Origin: Verrucomicrobiaceae bacterium
GTDB lineage: Bacteria > Verrucomicrobiota > Verrucomicrobiia > Verrucomicrobiales > Verrucomicrobiaceae
Direction: 5' to 3'
NCBI GenBank assembly: GCA_016795485.1
Contig: JAEUHM010000004.1
Coordinates: 1-64,000 of the forward strand
DNA: 64,000 nt
In this document: piece after piece, positions 57,598 through 64,000 of the stretch
Layout of the letters: each line of letters opens with the position of its first letter
Numbering within the stretch: position 1 is the stretch's first letter
Position numbers and translations under genes: made by a program
Notes under the pieces: generated by a model
Databases searched by the model: none
What the model was told of the DNA's origin: nothing
The model's input: the letters and a program-made list of their open reading frames with translations, nothing else

Positions 57598-58887
57598 ATG
57601 AAACTCGAAACTATCTGCCTCCACGGAGGTCACACCCCAGACGCTGTTACCCACTCACGCGCCGTGCCGGTTTACCGCACCGCTTCCTATGTGTTCAAGA
57701 ACACGGAGCATGCGGCCAATCTCTTTGCGCTTAGAGAGCTTGGCAACGTCTACACCCGCCTCATGAACCCCACCACCGACGTGCTGGAGAAGCGCGTTGC
57801 CCTGTTGGAGGGTGCTCACGAGATGGCTGGCCTTGCGTTGGCGTCTGGGACGTCAGCAGTCTTCTATGCCGTCATCAATCTGGCCCAAGCGGGTGATAAC
57901 ATCGTCTCCGCACGCAATCTCTACGGCGGCACCTACACCCAGTTCAACGACATCCTCCCCTCTCTCGGCATTACCGTGAAGTTTGTGGACTCCACCGACC
58001 CAGAAAACTTCCGCAAAGCCATCGACGACAAGACCCGCGCGGTCTTTTGCGAGAGCGTGTCCAATCCCGCGCTCGAAATCGCCGACCTGGACGCCATCGG
58101 AGCCGTGGCTAAGGCCGCTGGCATCCCGCTCATTGTAGACAGCACCTTCTCCACGCCCTACCTCACCCAGCCCTTGCAACATGGTGCAGACATCGTGGTG
58201 CACTCGCTCACCAAATGGTTCGGCGGGCACGGAGTAGGCATCGGTGGTGTGGTTGTAGACTCTGGCCGCTTCAACTGGGCGGCGGGCAAGCATCCGCTCT
58301 TTGACAAGCCAGACACCTCCTACCACGGCCTTCGGTGGGGGCATGACCTCCCAGCACCGCTCGCACCGCTGGCCTACATCCTCCGCATGCGCACCGTGCC
58401 ACTGCGTAACCTTGGTGCCTGCATTGCTCCGGACAACTCCTGGTTCCTTCTCCAGGGCATTGAAACCTTGCCCCTCCGCATGGAGCGCCATTGTGAGAAC
58501 GCCCTAGCGGTGGCCCAGCACCTCAAGTCCCACTCCAACGTCAACTGGGTCCGCTTCCCCGGCCTCCCGGATGATCCCGAGTACGCCCGCAGCCAGAAGT
58601 ACCTCAAGGGCAAAGGCGGCAGCATGGTCGTCTTCGGCATCAAAGGAGGCCGCGCCGCAGGGGAGAAGTTCATCAACAACCTCAAGCTCTTCTCTCATCT
58701 TGCCAACGTAGGAGACGCCAAGTCCCTGGCCATCCACAGTGCGAGCACCACCCATAGCCAGCTCAACGAAGAGCAGCAGAAGGCAGGCGGCATCACGCCG
58801 GATCTTGTCCGCCTCAGCGTTGGCCTGGAGCACATCGACGACATCCTGGCCGATCTCGATCAGGCCCTGGCAGCTTCCCAGGCCTGA
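57598..58887 (+). CDS. metY: O-acetylhomoserine sulfhydrylase
   Basis: 429 residues from ATG 57598. PLP-dependent Cys/Met metabolism fold: PVYRTASYVF, YTRLMNPTTDVLEKRVALLEGA, LASGTSAVFYAV, and the PLP-lysine motif SLTKWFGGHG. The length (about 430) and RLSVGLEHIDDILADLDQAL end match MetY rather than cystathionine gamma-synthase (about 390). It makes homocysteine from O-acetylhomoserine, the product of MetX at 33717. The 143 bases before the start show no SAM-riboswitch motif I recognise. Confidence 0.92.
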   Translation: MKLETICLHGGHTPDAVTHSRAVPVYRTASYVFKNTEHAANLFALRELGNVYTRLMNPTTDVLEKRVALLEGAHEMAGLALASGTSAVFYAVINLAQAGDNIVSARNLYGGTYTQFNDILPSLGITVKFVDSTDPENFRKAIDDKTRAVFCESVSNPALEIADLDAIGAVAKAAGIPLIVDSTFSTPYLTQPLQHGADIVVHSLTKWFGGHGVGIGGVVVDSGRFNWAAGKHPLFDKPDTSYHGLRWGHDLPAPLAPLAYILRMRTVPLRNLGACIAPDNSWFLLQGIETLPLRMERHCENALAVAQHLKSHSNVNWVRFPGLPDDPEYARSQKYLKGKGGSMVVFGIKGGRAAGEKFINNLKLFSHLANVGDAKSLAIHSASTTHSQLNEEQQKAGGITPDLVRLSVGLEHIDDILADLDQALAASQA

Positions 58888-58911
58888 TTTCTACCTTCTA
58901 GACCAAAAACA

Positions 58912-58945
58912 AAGCGCGCGAGGTAGCCCAATACCTCGCGCGCTT
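58912..58945. terminator. Strong hairpin downstream of metY
   Basis: Perfect 14-bp arms AAGCGCGCGAGGTA and TACCTCGCGCGCTT with a 6-base loop, 24 bases after the metY stop. No T-run follows on the plus strand (AACGTTAG), but A-rich sequence precedes it, so it could also terminate transcription arriving from the minus-strand lspA. Confidence 0.6.
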
Positions 58946-59082
58946 AACGTTAGCTCATCCTTTACTGTTCAGTCGGTAAACCGGCAGGGGAAGATGTGGT
59001 GGAAGCCCGCCCAACAACAAGCGAGCTTCATAGGGGTATAGTCACAACCGCAGCGGAAGGTTCCGCAGAAAGTGAACTTTTT

Positions 59083-59580
59083 TTATTTTTCTGCGTTTTC
59101 GCCCGTTTTGGCCGCCGGTGGGGCCTCCAGGAAAGACGATAATGCCAGCAAAACAGCCGCTACGACCACACACGCATCCGCCACGTTAAAGCTCGGCCAC
59201 ATCATGAACTTCAGGTCAAAGCGCAGAAAATCCACCACGTAGCCGTGAAGGAAACGATCCGTCAGGTTGCCAAAGATCCCAGACAGCAGAAGCGCGGCGG
59301 CCGTTTTTGACATCCAGCCGGGAAATTGGCCCTTCCGGTAGAGAACCGTGATCACCACCGCCGCCACCACCGCCACCGTGCCGAAGAAGTAGTTGGCCCA
59401 CCACTGTCCGTTGCCCATCCCGAACGCCACGCCCGTATTTGCCGTGTGGTGCAGCCAGAAGAACCCTGGGATCACCTCATCCTCGTAGCCATTGAGCGGA
59501 TACTTCTTCACGATCCACAGCTTCGTGGCCTGATCCAGCACGTAGAGGGGCAGGGTGATGGCCAGCAGCAGGCGGATCAT
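59083..59580 (-). CDS. lspA: Lipoprotein signal peptidase (signal peptidase II)
   Basis: 165 residues with four membrane helices. The aspartyl-protease motifs are NTGVAFG, GNLTDRF (Asp) and VVDFL/FNVADA (Asp). It cleaves prolipoprotein signal peptides after lipidation, consistent with lipoproteins such as those at 49436 and 53099. It follows the PDH beta-subunit gene by 13 bp on the same strand, so is probably co-transcribed. Confidence 0.95.
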   Translation of the reverse strand: MIRLLLAITLPLYVLDQATKLWIVKKYPLNGYEDEVIPGFFWLHHTANTGVAFGMGNGQWWANYFFGTVAVVAAVVITVLYRKGQFPGWMSKTAAALLLSGIFGNLTDRFLHGYVVDFLRFDLKFMMWPSFNVADACVVVAAVLLALSSFLEAPPAAKTGENAEK

Positions 59581-59593
59581 GAGCGCTTCTTGA

Positions 59594-60589
59594 TCAGCAA
59601 ATCGACAGCGCCTTGTCCACTACCAAGTCAGCCGTAGGCAGTTGCAGTTTCTCCAGCGGCGGGCTGTAGATTGCTGGGGCATCCAGCGAGTTCACCCGCA
59701 GCACCGGAGCGTCCAGGTCATCGAAGCACTGTTGCATGATCATGCTGGAAACTTGCGCGCCCACGCCGCAGAAAGGCTTGCCCTCCTCCACATAAATGGC
59801 CCGGTGCGTTTTGCGCACGGAGTCCATGATCGCATCTTCATCCAGCGGGCGGATGCTTCTCAGGTCCACCACCTCGGCTTGGATGCCGTGGTCCTCCTCC
59901 AGAATCCTTGCCGCTTCCAAGCAAGTCAGCACCGCACGGCCATGGCAGATCAGAGAAATATCGGTCCCCTGGCGCTTCACATCCGCCACTCCCAGCGGAA
60001 TGACTAGCTCGCCCTCTGGCAGCTCGCTGTTGTCCGGCACTTCACCTTTGATGCCGTAAAGCATGGTGCTCTCCATGAACATCACCGGGTCATTGTCACG
60101 AATGGAAGCTTTCAGCAGCCCCTTCACGTCATAGGCCGTGGCTGGGCACACGCACTTCATGCCAGGGAAGCTGGCCATGATATTCTCCGGCGTGTGAGAG
60201 TGTGTGGCTCCCACATTGGTGCCTCCATTGGCCGGGCCGCGGATGACGATAGGGCAGTTGATCTTGCCGCCAGACATGTAGCGCACCATGGCCGCGTTGT
60301 TTACGATCTGATCCCAAGCCACGGTGTAGAAGCTCCAGAACATCAGTTCCATCACCGGGCGGACGCCTAACATAGACGCACCCACTCCCATGCCGATGAA
60401 ACCCGCCTCGCTAATGGGTGTGTCTACCACCCGTTTGTCTCCCCATTTCTCCCACAGCCCCTTCGTGACCTTGTAAGCGCCATTGTAGCGCGCCACTTCT
60501 TCACCCATCACCACCACCATCGGGTCGCGGGCAAGTTCTTCGTCCAAGGCTTCCTTGATGGCGTCACGGTATTCGATCAGTCGCGGCAT
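59594..60589 (-). CDS. pdhB: Pyruvate dehydrogenase E1 component, beta subunit
   Basis: 331 residues of the transketolase C-terminal family: EALDEELARDPMVVVMGEEVARYNGAYKVTKGL, RVVDTPISEAGFIGMGVGASMLG, GGTNVGATHSHTPENIMA, RSIRPLDEDAI, GKPFCGVGAQVSSMI. This is the E1-beta subunit of the heterotetrameric complex; the E1-alpha gene is not adjacent in this window. It decarboxylates pyruvate with TPP. Most likely PDH, though a branched-chain 2-oxo acid dehydrogenase subunit cannot be fully excluded. Confidence 0.92.
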   Translation of the reverse strand: MPRLIEYRDAIKEALDEELARDPMVVVMGEEVARYNGAYKVTKGLWEKWGDKRVVDTPISEAGFIGMGVGASMLGVRPVMELMFWSFYTVAWDQIVNNAAMVRYMSGGKINCPIVIRGPANGGTNVGATHSHTPENIMASFPGMKCVCPATAYDVKGLLKASIRDNDPVMFMESTMLYGIKGEVPDNSELPEGELVIPLGVADVKRQGTDISLICHGRAVLTCLEAARILEEDHGIQAEVVDLRSIRPLDEDAIMDSVRKTHRAIYVEEGKPFCGVGAQVSSMIMQQCFDDLDAPVLRVNSLDAPAIYSPPLEKLQLPTADLVVDKALSIC

Positions 60590-60909
60590 GTCGTTTTATA
60601 CGGGGGATTGGGGATGGCGGATGCTAGCGGGGAGATTCACCGCGTCAATCTGTGGTACGGAGCAGCCAGGGTGCCAGGATCTGCCAAGGTATGAGCGTGG
60701 GGGAAGCTCAGCGGCAGCTCAGTACGAGGCTACCCTCAGCAGAGTAGAGTCTGGGCGGAATAGTAGCGTATGAGGGCTATAAACTGGCATTATTTTGGCC
60801 TAGTGCGTTGCTATTTTGGCAGAAAGGAGCATTATATAGGTCATATAGGACTGTATAGGACCTATATGACCTATTTCTTTACCCACATCTACACCCAAAG
60901 CTACCAACT
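60590..60909. other. 320-bp intergenic region between pdhB and the 60910 gene
   Basis: Divergent promoter region. Apart from the palindrome at 60836-60874 I see no gene in it. The last 120 bases before 60910 are AT-rich. Confidence 0.5.
60836..60874. repeat. 14-bp inverted repeat of TATAGG units
   Basis: ATAGGTCATATAGG (60836-60849) and its exact complement CCTATATGACCTAT (60861-60874), separated by 11 bases that contain another TATAGGA unit. TATAGG occurs in rhythmic copies, followed by a T-rich stretch. It lies 36 bases before the start codon at 60910 and could be an operator or a leader hairpin. Confidence 0.7.
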
Positions 60910-61884
60910 ATGCCGCTGCTAGGCCCAACTAGCTACCCACAGACCCTTGAGTCCTTCCTCGGCCACTGGGAGGAAGTCAACAAGCGCCTTGGGGTAGGGC
61001 ACCCGCTGGTTTTGCCAGACGGGCTAGACTTAGCGGGCGGCCAGGCGCTGCTGGCAGAGGTGGAGGCTCTGTCTTTTGCGGCGGCAGATGCCTTGCAAGA
61101 CCAGGTGATCGCGCGCACGGGGTGGCAACTCACCCGCAATGCCCTGCGGGCGCGGCTCGCGCAGTTCAGCGATTTAGTGCGTGCTTACTGGCACAGCACT
61201 CCGTGGGCGCAGTTGGTGGGTCATTTGCCCCAAGCCCAAGCCTCAGCGGAGAAGTTCTTACAACCCTGCCGTGAAGCTCAGCGGCTCTGGACCCTGCTGG
61301 AGGCCGAGACGCCACCTCCAGGGGCCCCAAACCCCATTTTTTTAGACCCAGGCGGCCAATACGGCCTAGCGGACTTCACCGCCCACATCGCAAAAGCCAC
61401 GGCGGACGCCCTAGCCCTGGAAGCAGCTATCTGGAATCGCTCCGTGGCGCTCGCCCGCCGAAATGCCATCATGAACAAGGTCAAAACCGAGCTCATGGCC
61501 TACAACCGCGCCGTGACCGGACGTCTGCCCCCTGGGGATGCCCTTCTGAGCATCATGCCAGCCCTCTGGCCTGCACCCGGCCACACGCCGGAGCCGGTAG
61601 AGCTTACTGGAGCCTGGGACAGTGCCGCTAACGCAGCGCGCTTCACTTGGAGCGCTAGCGAGGACAAGCTGCTCTCTCATTATGAACTCCGCGTGTGTGC
61701 AGGCGCGGACTACAACACGGACGACGAACGCTCCGTCAAACGAATCGCCAAAGACGCCCCTAGAGAAGCAGTGACCAACCTCCTGCTCACCCAACCCGCT
61801 GCCACGGCCTGCTTCCGCCTCTACGTGGTGCTAGAGACCGCCAACGAGAAAGGCAGTAACACCAGCGTCATCCAACGGCCCTAA
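60910..61884 (+). CDS. Protein of unknown function with C-terminal fibronectin-III-like domain
   Basis: 324 residues, no signal peptide. The N-terminal two thirds are helical and Ala/Leu-rich (GGQALLAEVEALSFAAADALQDQV, TAHIAKATADALALEAAIWNRSVALARR), apparently a helical bundle. From about residue 225 a beta-sandwich follows with FnIII features (PEPVELTGAWDSAANAARFTWSAS, LLSHYELRVCAG, CFRLYVVLETANEKGS). No family recognised. Convergent with the 61952 gene, 67 bp apart. Confidence 0.7.
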   Translation: MPLLGPTSYPQTLESFLGHWEEVNKRLGVGHPLVLPDGLDLAGGQALLAEVEALSFAAADALQDQVIARTGWQLTRNALRARLAQFSDLVRAYWHSTPWAQLVGHLPQAQASAEKFLQPCREAQRLWTLLEAETPPPGAPNPIFLDPGGQYGLADFTAHIAKATADALALEAAIWNRSVALARRNAIMNKVKTELMAYNRAVTGRLPPGDALLSIMPALWPAPGHTPEPVELTGAWDSAANAARFTWSASEDKLLSHYELRVCAGADYNTDDERSVKRIAKDAPREAVTNLLLTQPAATACFRLYVVLETANEKGSNTSVIQRP

Positions 61885-61951
61885 CGTAGAGCTGGAGTAC
61901 GGAGTTGGTTAGCTAAAAACGGCGAAACTCAGCTCTGGGTGCGTCCCCCAC

Positions 61952-63412
61952 TCACTTGGACGGTGGAAGATCGCCACGCATGGCCGTGACGAGCTTGCCC
62001 TCTGCATTGTGGACGCCCACGATGCCGCCTGTATCAAACGCGGCCACAGTAACGCCAGGGTTGCCCGTGTTGTTGAGATAGAGCCCAGGGGCCTCATTGT
62101 GAATGCCCAGGATGATGCGTTGGATACCCAGGTCATTGTTAATGCTGAGTTTACCTCCGTGTTCATTGGCGTGGAGCATAGCGTAGTCCGTACCGTCAGC
62201 GGTGCCCACTCTGACGCTGCCCAGGCGCTCTCCTCCCGCCAGAGCGGCCATGCCGCCCTGCTCTCCGCTGGGACCAAAGGCGCTGACGGTGCCGCATTGC
62301 TCAGCAACGGTGATCAGCACGCGGCCCTGGTTCTGCTCACTGATCATGATGTTAGGTGTTTCATCCTTTACGGCCACGCTGACGCGGGTAGTGGCCTCGT
62401 TGGGAGAGTTGACGGTGAGCAAGTTCATCTCTGGGGTGCTGAGCAGTTGAACGCCCTGCTTGGAGGGCTCTGACTGGAGCTTCAGGTAGGTAGACTCGTT
62501 GGGATAGTGTGCCAAGCTGACCACGTCATGCTCTTCCTCATCAGAGAGGACCAAACTTGTGCGATCCTCTGTATGCTCCAGACTGGCACGGCGCACTCCA
62601 TGGGTGTCATGGAGGTTGACGCTGCTGCCAATCTGCTCGCCAGCCATGAGGGAGATCTCCGTGGCGTTCCTCAGGGGGCTGGCTGCCTTGGCGGCGATCT
62701 GCGCGATTTCCTCCGTGGCTAACAGGGTGATGCTGGCACCCTCGTTGGGCGACTTGAGCATGAGGCTGCCGCCCTCTGAGCCAGAGCTGAGCACGGTGGC
62801 CTGAGGCAAGCCGGGCACGGAGAGGGAAAGAATGCCATGGCTGGGGTCTGCCAAGAGCTTGACGACAGTGGAGGCGTTGGCGTCTGCAAAGATGAGCTCG
62901 GTGCGGCCGCCATCTTTGGTGTCGGTATGGGCTAACACGCCCCTGGTCTTCCCGTCTGGTTGCAGCACGGCCACACTGCCGCCGCCGGGCTGTGCTTGCA
63001 TCACCGCAGCAGGACAGCCTTCCTCATCAAACACTGCCATGACTCCGCGCTCTGGGTTTGCGGAGATGAGGGCGCGGTCGGTGCCGTCCGGGGCGTGCAA
63101 GAAGATCTCAGGCACGCCTTCCCGCCTAAACCCAGCAAAGAAACCGCAGTTCCGAGCACCGTCCGCCATGGGCTTGTGGAGGATGTTGATGTAGCCGCCG
63201 TTTTCATCGCTGGAGAGGGTGGCGCCGATGCCGCGCCCACCACGCTCTAGGATGGACAAGTGATGGCACTGGAGGGTGTTCCACGGTTTGCCGTCTTCAT
63301 CCACGTCGATGCGGATGACGGAGTGCAGGTCGCGGATCTGGGCTTGCATCTCCAGTATCTGGCGCTGGAGAGTCTCAACGGTGGCTTGGAGTTGGCTGAT
63401 GGAGTCGCTCAT
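61952..63412 (-). CDS. Beta-repeat protein with N-terminal coiled coil, function unknown
   Basis: 486 residues from ATG 63412 (MSDSISQLQATVETLQRQIL). Residues 1-32 form a heptad-like coiled coil (QLQATVETLQRQILEMQAQI). The rest is about 20-25-residue beta repeats with Gly/Asp turns (GGGSVAVLQPDGKTRGVLAH, GGRTELIFADANASTVVKLL, GASITLLATEEIAQIAA), consistent with an elongated fibre or beta-helix like phage tail fibres. No secretion signal is visible. Coiled-coil trimerisation plus beta fibre is a reasonable structural inference; the role is unknown. Confidence 0.65.
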   Translation of the reverse strand: MSDSISQLQATVETLQRQILEMQAQIRDLHSVIRIDVDEDGKPWNTLQCHHLSILERGGRGIGATLSSDENGGYINILHKPMADGARNCGFFAGFRREGVPEIFLHAPDGTDRALISANPERGVMAVFDEEGCPAAVMQAQPGGGSVAVLQPDGKTRGVLAHTDTKDGGRTELIFADANASTVVKLLADPSHGILSLSVPGLPQATVLSSGSEGGSLMLKSPNEGASITLLATEEIAQIAAKAASPLRNATEISLMAGEQIGSSVNLHDTHGVRRASLEHTEDRTSLVLSDEEEHDVVSLAHYPNESTYLKLQSEPSKQGVQLLSTPEMNLLTVNSPNEATTRVSVAVKDETPNIMISEQNQGRVLITVAEQCGTVSAFGPSGEQGGMAALAGGERLGSVRVGTADGTDYAMLHANEHGGKLSINNDLGIQRIILGIHNEAPGLYLNNTGNPGVTVAAFDTGGIVGVHNAEGKLVTAMRGDLPPSK

Positions 63413-63587
63413 AAGATAAGGCCGGGTGAAGTGGTGGCTTTTAGGCGCGCGGCCAATGAATGGCAAGGGAAACGGGGCCAAGGAAAACGGAATGTGCGGC
63501 CCTGGAGACGTGGATTGGATGCATTGGCTTGCGTTGTGGGAGGTTTTCTAGTTGTCTCGTGGGAAGTTGGAGTCCGCAGCGAGCACA

Positions 63588-64000
63588 ATGACGTTACGAG
63601 CGATGGAGCGGCCATGGTTTAGGCCGTGGATGGTGTTTTGCGCCATGGCGCTGGTGGCCCTGGGGTTCGCGCTGGGGACGGATCGCATCTGGGAGGACTA
63701 TCTGATCACGTACCGGAGCAGCAAGAACCTCGTAGAGGGTAACGGGCTGGTGTTCCACCCAGGGGAGAAGCTTCACACGTTCACTTCACCGTTAGGAGTG
63801 CTGCTGCCGGCGTTCTGCCATTGGGTGAGCGGGCGCTCCAGTGACGCGGTGACGATGTGGTGCTTCCGGGTGCTGAGCATCGCGGCACTGGCAGCAGCCG
63901 CAGCGGTGGCGTTTAGCGTGCTAGATAGACTCCGTTGGCCAGGATGGGCGGCAGGTCTGCTGGCGCTGTGGCTGGTGACTGAAGCTAAGAGCGTGGACTT
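63588..64000 (+). CDS. GT-C-type membrane glycosyltransferase, N-terminal part (3' end outside window)
   Basis: The frame is open to the window end. From ATG 63588 it reads MTLRAMERPWFRPWM; ATG 63603 is an alternative. A first membrane helix (VFCAMALVALGFALG) is followed by the GT-C motif region DRIWEDYLITYRSSKNLVEGNGLVFHPGE, with the acidic ED pair typical of polyprenyl-phosphate-dependent glycosyltransferases, then further hydrophobic helices. It would transfer sugars from a lipid carrier at the periplasmic face. Donor and acceptor cannot be assigned from this fragment. Confidence 0.75.
   Translation, partial: MTLRAMERPWFRPWMVFCAMALVALGFALGTDRIWEDYLITYRSSKNLVEGNGLVFHPGEKLHTFTSPLGVLLPAFCHWVSGRSSDAVTMWCFRVLSIAALAAAAAVAFSVLDRLRWPGWAAGLLALWLVTEAKSVD

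Noticed and set aside
59053-59084. Hairpin GCGGAAGGTTCCGC followed by a T-run after metY
   Set aside because: The loop is tiny and the T-run starts 11 bases after the stem, so it does not fit a standard terminator.

Overview
This 64 kb window comes from a Verrucomicrobiota genome, almost certainly Prosthecobacter or a very close relative. The decisive evidence is a bacterial tubulin cluster at 39.2-42.7 kb: btubA, btubB and the kinesin-light-chain-like TPR gene bklc. The rest fits that lineage: paired DUF1549/DUF1553 Planctomycetes-Verrucomicrobia-type proteins, several sulfatases, a ThuA-like protein, Tat-exported oxidoreductase and isomerase-like proteins, and an exported catalase-peroxidase. 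No rRNA or CRISPR array is visible. Two tRNA genes and a conserved core cluster (ffh, rpsP, khpA) lie just downstream of the tubulins.

Layout. 0-0.6 kb: the 3' end of an IS481-like transposase with terminal repeats. 0.6-4.3 kb: a large exported DUF1549/DUF1553/LamG protein. 4.4-8.3 kb: a four-gene minus-strand operon (unknown protein, QueC-like PP-loop enzyme with a four-cysteine zinc site, XRE-M78 peptidase fusion, PIN nuclease) behind a cluster of TGACA/TGTCA half-sites; this looks like a defence or toxin-antitoxin-like module. 8.7-18.3 kb: aldolase-like enzymes, exported KatG divergent from an OxyR-type regulator, exported hydrolase-like proteins and an M14 carboxypeptidase. 18.4-22.2 kb: vapBC with an apparently leaderless promoter, then a TrlF-type PHP/SMC-like ATPase. 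22.3-31.2 kb: a translationally coupled MFS transporter/ceramidase/acyltransferase/exported-protein operon, a sialidase-like protein, a Gfo/Idh/MocA oxidoreductase and an esterase. 31.2-36.6 kb: acyl-CoA ligase, PIG-L deacetylase, MetX and a sulfatase. 36.9-42.7 kb: the tubulin region. 42.8-46.9 kb: tRNAs, khpA, rpsP, ffh, cobalamin adenosyltransferase and an EamA transporter. 46.9-57.4 kb: sulfatase, ThuA-like, aminopeptidase, isomerase-like, HTTM and DUF1549 genes. 57.6-64 kb: MetY, LspA, PDH E1-beta, two unrecognised structural-looking proteins and the start of a GT-C membrane glycosyltransferase.

The most interesting part is the tubulin region. Directly upstream of btubA and on the same strand lies a 728-residue protein that reads as two degenerate kinase domains in tandem followed by one transmembrane helix. 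In both domains the conserved VAxK lysine position is histidine, and the two domains keep complementary remnants of the kinase core. The 134-bp gap between this gene and btubA contains a near-consensus sigma-54 (-24/-12) promoter, so the pseudokinase and the tubulins may be separately controlled. A membrane-anchored pseudokinase next to a bacterial microtubule operon is a good candidate for an undescribed accessory factor. The second candidate is the QueC-like/M78/PIN operon at 4.4-8.3 kb.

All functional calls rest on reading the translated sequence and on remembered family motifs; no database search was run.
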